From: Streptomyces asiaticus
GTDB taxonomy: Bacteria; Actinomycetota; Actinomycetes; Streptomycetales; Streptomycetaceae
Assembly: GCF_018138715.1 (NCBI RefSeq)
Contig: NZ_JAGSHX010000001.1
Location: 992,001 to 1,056,000 of the forward strand
Direction: 5' to 3'
Length of the DNA stretch: 64,000 nucleotides
In this document: positions 44,220-64,000 of the stretch, piece by piece
Layout of the letters: the number at the start of each line of letters is the position of its first letter
How positions within the stretch are numbered: the first letter of the stretch is position 1
Made by a program: the position numbers and the translations under genes
Notes under the pieces: generated by a model
Database searches by the model: none
What the model was told of the DNA's origin: nothing
The model's input: only the letters and a program-made list of their open reading frames with translations

Positions 44220-45509
44220 TCAGGTGACCACCCTCGGGATGAACGCCGCATGGGATCCGTCGGAGAAGCGGCGCAGTTCGACGCCGTACACCTCGGCGGG
44301 GTGCAGCTGCTGACCGAGAAATGCGATCACCCGGTTGAATTCGGGCGGAAATCGGCTGGCCACAATGGCCATACGGAGCCTGCCCAGGGCCAGATTCGCC
44401 TCGATCGCGCGCAGGAACGAACCCTCGTCGATGGGATACCCCATCTCCGCCAGCAACTGCTCTCCAGTACTGCCCTGCAATTGTGCGGTGTACTCGAGCG
44501 ACCGCTGGAGTATGTGGATCGGCCAGTGCCGCGCCCCGCTGCCCGCGTAGTCGAGAATTTTGGCGAGTGCGCTTTGCACGTTCCAGGTGTCGTGTGGTTC
44601 CACCACTTCCACGAGTATCGGGACACCCGAGGAATCGGCGAAGAGATGGGTGGCGCTGAAGGAGTAGCCGTCCGTGTCCGGCATGACATCCGTGGGGTTC
44701 CTGCGGATCAGCAGGAGCGAGGAGTTGGAGCCGGACGCGTTCGCCGTGGACAGCAGGTCCGGATAGCGGCCGAGGATCTCATGAAGCGGCGGTTCGGGGC
44801 TGGCCGACGTCGGGGTGAGCTGGGTGAGCCCGGTGTCGTTCTGCAACACGATGCGCTGGTTCCAGGTCTCGGAGCCCGCCCCCGGAGGCGTCTCCCGCGG
44901 GCGTGCGTGTCTGCCGGACGTCAGCTGTCCCGGGTCCGCCGGCAGCAGCGCGGGACGTTCCATCCAGGGGTCGATCGGGACGAGACAGGAGTTCAGGATG
45001 AACGCCAGGGTCTTGTACGTTCCGGCGAGGGCCAGCAGTTCGAGGATCTGCTCCTCGCTGTAGCGCTCGGCCAGCTGCTTCCATGTGCCGTCCGACAGCG
45101 CCGACTTGGTGTGGAGCTCATCGACCGCCTGGAGAATGGTGGCTTCGAACGGAGTCCAGCCGGCGGTGTCCTCCGAGGCCACCCGGGCGATCTCCGTCTC
45201 GTTCATCCCGACGAACAGTCCCGCGGCGTGGTGGTGCGCCCAGACGTACGGGGTCTGTGAACGCCATGCGATGCGCAGGATGACGAGCTCGCGTTCGCGG
45301 GCCGGCAGGATGTCGCCCGCCACATGCGTCAGCAGTGGTTGCAGCGCGGGCAGCAGCGTCGGGTGGTTGGCGATGGTCCGGTGGACGTTCGGCGGCGGCC
45401 GGTCCGCGAGGAGCCCGTTCAGTGACTGTCCGATCTCCCGGGCGTAGACCTGGCCGGCGGGTGTGACGGCGAAGTCGTCCGCGTCCTGCGGATCGATCCT
45501 GGGCCGCAT
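44220..45509 (-). CDS. carboxymuconolactone decarboxylase-like protein fused to a PD-(D/E)XK-like domain
   Basis: The 429-residue protein starts at ATG 45509 (GAAGGTGAG upstream). The N-terminal half (about 15-190) is CMD-like: ARERELVILRIAWRSQTPYV, WAHHHAAGLFVGMNETEIAR, QAVDELHTKSALSDGTWKQL. It has no AhpD-type CxxC. After a linker, residues about 270-425 (ATHLFADSSGVPILVEVVEP, QSALAKILDYAGSGARHWPI, LGRLRMAIVASRFPPEFNRV, EVYGVELRRFSDG) resemble a restriction-endonuclease-like fold, but the usual D and ExK catalytic residues appear replaced by H and V. It converges on fkbG and is divergent from the PKS. Its role is unknown; release, tailoring or self-protection are guesses. Confidence 0.65.
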   Translation of the reverse strand: MRPRIDPQDADDFAVTPAGQVYAREIGQSLNGLLADRPPPNVHRTIANHPTLLPALQPLLTHVAGDILPARERELVILRIAWRSQTPYVWAHHHAAGLFVGMNETEIARVASEDTAGWTPFEATILQAVDELHTKSALSDGTWKQLAERYSEEQILELLALAGTYKTLAFILNSCLVPIDPWMERPALLPADPGQLTSGRHARPRETPPGAGSETWNQRIVLQNDTGLTQLTPTSASPEPPLHEILGRYPDLLSTANASGSNSSLLLIRRNPTDVMPDTDGYSFSATHLFADSSGVPILVEVVEPHDTWNVQSALAKILDYAGSGARHWPIHILQRSLEYTAQLQGSTGEQLLAEMGYPIDEGSFLRAIEANLALGRLRMAIVASRFPPEFNRVIAFLGQQLHPAEVYGVELRRFSDGSHAAFIPRVVT

Positions 45510-45636
45510 TTTCTCACCTTCGTGAATTATGTTGTCGCATCGGCGTCTCATGGACGGGTGGCTCGGCGTTGTGGCTCTATTCCACCGGCCGAGGTCCAAC
45601 AGTAATTGATCGTAAGGGCTTTCAAACGCCGGAGGT

Positions 45637-45652
45637 CTAGGGGAATCCCTAA
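45637..45652. promoter_or_regulatory. candidate PAS-LuxR (PimM-type) operator upstream of the PKS
   Basis: CTAGGGGAATCCCTAA matches the known PimM operator consensus CTVGGGAWWTCCCBAG at 14 of 16 positions. An overlapping palindrome, GGGGAAT and ATTCCCC seven bases apart, spans 45640-45660. The site is in the 258-bp divergent region between the CMD fusion gene and the PKS, where an activator could serve both promoters. Confidence 0.6.
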
Positions 45653-45767
45653 TATTCCCCGTTGTGCTGAGTGGCGGTAACGGAATGGCGTGCGTCGTTC
45701 GCGACAGGAGGGATCTGTAGGGAAAATCAGAGAGTAAAAAATCCCAAAACACAGAGAGAATGACGCT

Positions 45768-59621
<13,854 letters not shown>

Positions 59622-59644
59622 CAGCCATTGGATAGCCTGGCGAA

Positions 59645-59709
59645 ATGCTGACCGAAGTCACCGCGATCCGCTATGTCACGCCCTTGCGGGAGGGTGGATC
59701 GCTGCCGGG
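59645..59709 (+). pseudogene. HipA-family kinase N-terminal fragment
   Basis: From ATG 59645 the frame reads MLTEVTAIRYVTPLREGGSL and then PGV before it meets the inverted repeat at 59710. This is the conserved start of a HipA-like kinase widespread in Streptomyces. The rest is missing, so the cluster boundary element or a deletion has destroyed a chromosomal gene here. Confidence 0.6.
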
Positions 59710-59784
59710 TGTCCTTTCGCATTGCAGCTGTCGGATTCTCACTTGTTCTCGTTCGTGTTGACCGCATCTCATAGCGTCGCGCGC
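59710..59784. repeat. 75-bp inverted repeat, right end of the biosynthetic cluster
   Basis: Reverse complement of 39339-39414, with a 47-base identical core. It directly follows the HipA fragment. It has no coding sense that I can support, and may be the end of a lost insertion sequence or a small non-autonomous element. Confidence 0.8.
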
Positions 59785-59962
59785 CCCGGCCGGCACCATG
59801 CGTTGCTGCCCGACCTCCTCCGCCCCGGGTAGCTGTCGCAGCCACAAGTCGAGAGCCGCATAGTCGCCATCGGTGAGACCGAGGCGGGCATCGACTCGGT
59901 GGAGCAGGGCGTGTCCCGGATGGTGGGCGGCGACCCAGGCTCGATCAGTGTCAGTGACTGAG
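59785..59962 (-). pseudogene. unrecognised gene fragment
   Basis: One minus-strand frame reads TDTDRAWVAAHHPGHALLHR and GLTDGDYAALDLWLRQLPGA, a plausible soluble protein segment, but it has no start (GTC precedes it) and is cut by the inverted repeat on one side and by IS3 copy 3 on the other. The family is unknown. Confidence 0.3.
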
Positions 59963-59990
59963 GCGTCCCCCGGAGTGTGGACACAGGGGC

Positions 59991-60878
59991 TCATGCCGCG
60001 ATTGAGAGTTTAGCTGCTCGTAGGTGCTGCTGTTCGAACTCCACGGGCGAGAGGTAGTTGAGAGCACTGTGGCGCCTGCGTGCGTTGTAGTACGTGAGCC
60101 ACTGGAAGATCTCCAGCCTCGCCTGGCGCATCGTCGAGAAAAGCCTGTGGTGCATGTCTCTCTCTTGAGTCCTTGCCAGAAACTCTCGGCGAGGGCGTTG
60201 TCGTAACTCGAGCCGACCCGGCCCATGCTCCTGCGGATCCCGAATCCGTCGCAGACCTGCGCGAACACGGCCGCCGTGTACTGCGCGCCGCGGTCCGCAT
60301 GGAAAATGACCCCGCCCACGTTGCCGCCGCGGGCCGCAACCGCCATCTTCAGCGCGTCGATAACGAGTTCGGCGCGCATGTGCGAGGCCATCGACCAGCC
60401 CAGCACCCGGCGCGAGCAGATGTCGATGACGCAGGCGAGATACAGCCACGCGCCGCCGACCTGCACGTATGTGATGTCGCCGCACCACTTCTCGTTCAAC
60501 TGCCGGGCGGCGTTGGACGAGGTCCGGTGCCGGTGGTGCGAGCCGGTCCGGGATGGTGGTGCGCTTGCGGCGCCGCAGAAGACGGCCCTCGATCCCGTTG
60601 ATGCGCATGAGCCGCTCGACGCGTTTGCGGTTGACGGAGTGCCCGAAGCCGCGCAGCTCGGCATGGACGCGCCGGACCCCGTAGGTACTCTGGTGGCTGG
60701 CGTGTATCTCGCGTATCTCGCCGACGACTTCCTCCTCATCCCGCCGCCTGGCCACCCTGGACTCAGCCGAGGTCAGGTGTCGGTAGAAGCCGGACCGCGA
60801 CACCTGCAGCACCCGGCACAGCCGCTTCACGCCGAAGTCGGCGCGGTGGGCGGAGATGAAGTCCCAGCGACCGTTCAT
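59991..60878 (-). pseudogene. IS3-family transposase OrfB with two indels
   Basis: The start MNGRWDFISAHRADFGVKRL and the end RLEIFQWLTYYNARRRHSAL lie in one frame, but the catalytic middle (KWCGDITYVQVGGAWLYLAC, FHADRGAQYTAAVF, NALAESFWQGLKRE) lies in another. The first shift is near 60510, the second near 60170. All three catalytic residues survive, but the protein cannot be made as one chain without two opposite frameshifts. Confidence 0.8.
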
Positions 60879-61198
60879 GCCCTCATCTCCGCAGCGAAAT
60901 ACTGGGCCGCCCGGCGCAGGATCTCGCGCTCGAGTTCCCATTCCCTCTCGGCCTTGCGCAGGCGGTCGTTCTCCGCCCGCAGCCGGGCCAGTTCCTCGTC
61001 CCGGCTCTCCACGGCCCGTTCCCCGCGCGTGCCGCGGCCGGCCAGTTCGTCGGCCTGGCGCACCCAACTGCGCAGCGTCTCGCCGGTCACCCCGACGTCG
61101 GCCGCGACCGCCGCGTACGTGCGCTTCCCGCCCGCCGCCCGGTACAGCGCCACCGCGTCGTTCCTGAACTCCGCCGGATACGGAGACTTACGTCCCAC
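60875..61198 (-). CDS. IS3-family transposase OrfA
   Basis: From GTG 61198 the protein reads VGRKSPYPAEFRNDAVALYR, then the HTH TYAAVAADVGVTGETLRSWV and a leucine-zipper coil (LARLRAENDRLRKAEREWEL). It is intact and overlaps orfB by four bases. It is closely similar to orfA of IS3 copy 1. Confidence 0.8.
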   Translation of the reverse strand: MGRKSPYPAEFRNDAVALYRAAGGKRTYAAVAADVGVTGETLRSWVRQADELAGRGTRGERAVESRDEELARLRAENDRLRKAEREWELEREILRRAAQYFAAEMRA

Positions 61199-61261
61199 CA
61201 GGACACCCTTCCTCGGACCTAGAAGATCCATTGTCAGAGTGCCCACACCACGGGAGTCACC

Positions 61262-61468
61262 TCACACGACCCCGCACCCGTTGGTGCCGGGCACCGCCGG
61301 GAGATCCGGGAGTATCCCGAACTTTCCGTCGACGACGTTGAGATCGAGATGGGCCACCTGTGACGCCAGCATCCGTACGAGGGTCTGCCCGGGGCTCGCC
61401 TCGGGCACGGGCCGCTCCACCAGCCGGGGCAGCCGGCCGAACTGCTCCAGCACCAGCGCACGTGACAT
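61262..61468 (-). pseudogene. zinc-type alcohol dehydrogenase/quinone oxidoreductase, C-terminally truncated
   Basis: ATG 61468 starts eight bases after the permease stop. The protein reads MSRALVLEQFGRLPRLVERP, then GQTLVRMLASQVAHLDLNVV and LPAVPGTNGCGVV before a stop. This is the GroES-like N-terminal 68 residues of a medium-chain dehydrogenase (PxxPGxxxxGxV block). IS3 copy 3 has removed the Rossmann half. It was the last gene of the ABC operon. Confidence 0.75.
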
Positions 61469-61476
61469 CTCGCCGC

Positions 61477-62298
61477 TCACAGCTTCACTCCGTACCGACG
61501 CAGGACCCGGGACGCGATGATCCGCAGCACACGGTCGAAGACGAACCCGAGCATGCCCAGGGTGATGATCCCGACGAAGACCCAGTCGATACGGCCGTAG
61601 TTGCGGGAGGTCCAGATCAGCGCGCCGAGTCCCACCTGGGCGGCGACGATTTCGGCGGAGACGATGGTCAGGAAGCTGTTGCCCATCGCCAGGCGCGCCC
61701 CGGTGACGATGTACGGCACCGTCGACGGCAGCACGACCCCCTGCAGGATCTGCCGCCGGCTCGCGCCCAGGCTGGCAGCGGCGCGCAGCTTCGACTCGCT
61801 CACCGACATGACGCCGGCGCTGGTGTTCAGGATGACGATGAAAACGGCCGTGTAGAAGATCAGGACGACCTTCGAGGACTCGCCGATGCCCAGCCACACC
61901 ACGGCCAGGGTCACGAAGGCGATCGGCGGGATGAAACGGAAGAACTCGATGTAGGGCTCGAGGAGTTGGCGCACGAGCCGGATCTGCCCGATGAACAGGC
62001 CGACTGGTACGCCCACCAGGAGGCCGAGCCCCCAGCCGATCAGAATCCGGCGGCTGGAGGCGATGATCGAGTTGGTGAGCGTTCCGTCGCCCGCCAGCTC
62101 GCCCGCCGCGGACAGGGTCGCGCTCGGGGAGGCGACGAGTGAGGGGCCGTAACTCATCGAGAGCAGCTGCCAGACGCCGATGCCGACGAGGACGGACACC
62201 GCGTACACGGCGAGGGTGCGCAGTCTGAGCCGGGCGGCCTGCAGGGCGCGCCGCTCGGTGCGCGGCTTCGGGGTGGCGTCGACGGTCATGGTCGTCAT
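61477..62298 (-). CDS. ABC transporter permease (SsuC/TauC/NrtB type)
   Basis: The 273-residue membrane protein has about six hydrophobic segments (for example TLAVYAVSVLVGIGVWQLLS, IAFVTLAVVWLGIG, VVLIFYTAVFIVIL) and the EAA-type loop AAASLGASRRQILQGVVLPS followed by TVPYIVTGARLAMGNSF, typical of the nitrate/sulfonate/taurine permease family. The start MTTMTVDATPKPR overlaps the ATPase stop by four bases (ATGA). It works with the ATPase and binding protein listed next; the true substrate cannot be read from sequence. Confidence 0.9.
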   Translation of the reverse strand: MTTMTVDATPKPRTERRALQAARLRLRTLAVYAVSVLVGIGVWQLLSMSYGPSLVASPSATLSAAGELAGDGTLTNSIIASSRRILIGWGLGLLVGVPVGLFIGQIRLVRQLLEPYIEFFRFIPPIAFVTLAVVWLGIGESSKVVLIFYTAVFIVILNTSAGVMSVSESKLRAAASLGASRRQILQGVVLPSTVPYIVTGARLAMGNSFLTIVSAEIVAAQVGLGALIWTSRNYGRIDWVFVGIITLGMLGFVFDRVLRIIASRVLRRYGVKL

Positions 62299-63149
62299 CG
62301 TTCGTCCTCCGGGCCGCGTTCTGTGTCGAGTCCCTGGTCGCGCAGTGCCTTGCGTACCTCTTCGCCGATGTCCTGCCGCAGACTGCGGCGCAGCTCCCGG
62401 GCCGCCGGGTCCGACTCGTCGCGCGGCCTGGGCAGGTCCACGGTGTAGACGGACTTGACGGAGCCCGCGGGGCCGGCGGTCATGACGGCTATGCGGTCCG
62501 CCAGGAGGATCGCCTCGTCGATGTCGTGGGTGACGAACACGACGGTGCAGCCCGAGGCCTGCCACAGGCGGGCCATCTCCTCCTGCATCACCTGCCGGGT
62601 CTGCGCGTCGAGCGCCCCGAACGGCTCGTCCATCAGCACGACTTGCGGCCGATTGGCCAGCACGCGCGCGATCTGCACGCGCTGGCGCATGCCGCCGGAC
62701 AGCTGGGCGGGGTAGCGGTCGGCGCAGTGCCGCAGGCCGACAAGGCCCAGATACTCGTCGGCCAGCGCCGTCTGCTCGGCCCGGGACTTGCCGCGCATAC
62801 GAGGGCCGAACGCGACGTTCTGACGGACGGTCAGCCAGTCGAAGAGGGCCTCGCTGCTCTGGAAGACCATGCCGAGCTCGGGATCGGGCCCGGTGACGGG
62901 CGTGCCGTCGACGGTCAGGCTGCCCTGGTGCGGTCGCACGAACCCGGCCAGTGCGGACAGTAGCGTGGACTTGCCGCAGCCGCTCGGCCCGAGCAGACAG
63001 AGGAACTCACCGGCGGCGATGTCGAGCGAAATGTCGCGTACGGCATGGAAAGATCCGAACCGGATGTCGACGCCGTCGACGTGCACGGCCGCGCCGTGCC
63101 CGCCCTCGGACGTCGCGGGGGACAGGTCGGCCTCGATGGCCTTCGTCAT
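62295..63149 (-). CDS. ABC transporter ATP-binding protein (SsuB/TauB/NrtD type)
   Basis: The 284-residue ATPase shows Walker A LLGPSGCGKSTLLSALAG, Q-loop MVFQSSEALFDWLTVRQN, signature QLSGGMRQRVQIARVLANRP, Walker B VVLMDEPFGALDAQTRQ and the switch FVTHDIDEAILLADRI. ATG 63149 has GAAGGGA upstream and immediately follows the binding-protein stop. The gene order, binding protein, ATPase, permease, is standard for this importer class. Confidence 0.93.
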   Translation of the reverse strand: MTKAIEADLSPATSEGGHGAAVHVDGVDIRFGSFHAVRDISLDIAAGEFLCLLGPSGCGKSTLLSALAGFVRPHQGSLTVDGTPVTGPDPELGMVFQSSEALFDWLTVRQNVAFGPRMRGKSRAEQTALADEYLGLVGLRHCADRYPAQLSGGMRQRVQIARVLANRPQVVLMDEPFGALDAQTRQVMQEEMARLWQASGCTVVFVTHDIDEAILLADRIAVMTAGPAGSVKSVYTVDLPRPRDESDPAARELRRSLRQDIGEEVRKALRDQGLDTERGPEDER

Positions 63150-64000
63150 CACGATCCCTTCGTCTGCTGGGTGAACCAGCCGCGCAGCGCGGTCCTGGCC
63201 ACATCCGGCCGGGACTTGGCCTTGCCGGTGCTCGACATAGAACTGAGCGGTGGCGGTGTACGTCTTGAGGTCGGCCGAGGTGATGTCGCGCACCCCGAAG
63301 TCGATCTCCTTGATCGCCTCGACGGTCTGGGCGGTGGGGATTCTCGCGGCCTTCTGCGTGGCCGCCGCCGCGTCCGGGTCCGACTCGGTGCGCCGGGCCG
63401 CGTCCTGCAGGGTTCTGGCCACTTTCGCGGCGATGCTCTTGTGGCTGCTGAGCCAGGAGTTGTCGGCGATGAGCCACTGGGCGTACGACACCCCGTAGTC
63501 GCCGGTCGTCCCCACGATCCGTCCGCCGAGCTCGACACCCTTCTCGGGCCAGGGGTCCCACAGGACGTACGCGTCCACGTCGCCCTTCTGCAGCAGAGCC
63601 GGGATCTCGGGCGGATCGGCGGTGATGAACGTGACCGACTTCTTGTCGATGCCCTTCGCCTCCAGGAACCGGGTCGCCGCGAGCTCGGACAGGCCCGGCA
63701 CGACGGCCACCTTCCGGATCTTCACCGGTGAGCCGGTCTTCGGGCCGAGGACGACCTTGAGGTAGCGGCCGGACTGCTCGTAGACGAGGAGCGAACGCAG
63801 GCCGGGGTGCTGCTGCAACTGGCCGATCGTGGTGGTGTCCGAGTTCCCGGCCAGCTGCACCTGGCCGCCGGCGAGCGCGTCGACGCCCTCGCCGCCCCTG
63901 CCGAACTGGACCAGCTGGACCTTGACCCCGTGCTTGGCCCACAGTCCCTGCGCATCGGGGAGGAAGAAGGGCGCGAAGGACGGGTCGATGCCGACGGCGA
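63149..64000 (-). CDS. ABC transporter substrate-binding protein (SsuA/TauA/NMT1-like), partial, possible frameshift
   Basis: The gene enters from beyond the right edge. Visible family features: IDPSFAPFFLPDAQGLWAKH, GGEGVDALAGGQVQLAGNSD, VAVVPGLSELAATRFLEAKG, DVDAYVLWDPWPEKGVELGG and ADLKTYTATAQFYVEH. The signal peptide is outside the window. Near 63235 the frame must change by one base to reach the expected tail (KAKSRPDVARTALRGWFTQQ) and stop at 63149; in the uncorrected frame it would run into the ATPase. This could be a real mutation or a one-base sequence error. Confidence 0.8.

Larger units (their letters stand above)
59976..61248 (-). mobile_element. IS3-family insertion sequence 3
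   Basis: Short terminal repeats (TGTGGACAC at 59976; TGTGGGCAC on the other strand, ending 61248) enclose orfA and a broken orfB. It is the closest relative of IS3 copy 1 in the window (KSPYPAEFRNDAVALYRAAG in orfA). It interrupts the dehydrogenase gene at the end of the ABC operon. Confidence 0.75.

Overview
The window is high-GC actinomycete DNA, almost certainly Streptomyces. Third codon positions are strongly G/C. The gene families are typical of the genus: XRE/MmyB regulators beside SDR genes, AraC, MarR and LysR regulators, FG-GAP proteins, HipA-type kinases, TnsA-like endonucleases, a type I-E CRISPR remnant and a modular type I polyketide synthase (PKS). The density of insertion sequences, nested introns and gene fragments suggests an accessory region such as a chromosome arm or large plasmid.

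Layout. 0.5-5.2 kb: a truncated group II intron cut by an IS3-family element, pieces of two other transposases, a small monooxygenase-like gene and an IS5-family element. 5.2-7.4 kb: an AraC regulator with a SnoaL-like gene, a small membrane protein and an argC fragment. 7.4-10.6 kb: an ISL3-family transposase between two 778-bp inverted copies of a 5'-truncated IS256-type transposase. 10.6-15.7 kb: two similar divergent pairs of SDR oxidoreductase and XRE/MmyB regulator, separated by a second IS3 element; the second pair has a clear palindromic operator. 16.0-22.0 kb: a nested stack in which a group II intron carries an IS630 inside its reverse transcriptase and a second, complete group II intron inside its domain V. 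22.7-33.6 kb: an FG-GAP repeat protein, a gene-fusion scar (old yellow enzyme remnant), a MarR/NmrA redox pair with tandem operators, TnsA-like debris, a LysR/epimerase/aldo-keto reductase locus, Tn3 remnants and an IS110. 33.6-37.5 kb: a VOC protein, a broken fourth group II intron and integrase debris. 37.5-39.2 kb: a five-repeat CRISPR array and a C-terminally truncated cas3.

39.3-59.8 kb: a compact biosynthetic gene cluster bracketed by a 75-bp inverted repeat. Five overlapping or closely spaced genes have the content of the fkbG-K methoxymalonyl-ACP set (3-hydroxyacyl-CoA dehydrogenase, discrete ACP, acyl-CoA dehydrogenase, FkbH-type glyceryl-ACP enzyme, O-methyltransferase). They are followed by a convergent carboxymuconolactone decarboxylase-like fusion protein and one 4.6-kiloresidue PKS. 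The PKS reads KSQ-AT-ACP, KS-AT-DH(inactive)-KR-ACP, KS-AT-KR(inactive)-ACP-TE, so it has its own loading module, two extension modules and a thioesterase. The inferred product is a small 5-hydroxy-3-oxo triketide acid or its six-membered lactone, probably carrying a methoxy group. Candidate PAS-LuxR (PimM-type) boxes lie upstream of both transcription units, but no such regulator is in the window.

59.6-64 kb: a HipA N-terminal fragment, a broken IS3 element, and a nitrate/sulfonate/taurine-type ABC import operon whose last gene (a zinc-type dehydrogenase) is cut by that IS3. Function calls rest on motifs and family resemblance read by eye; no database search was run.
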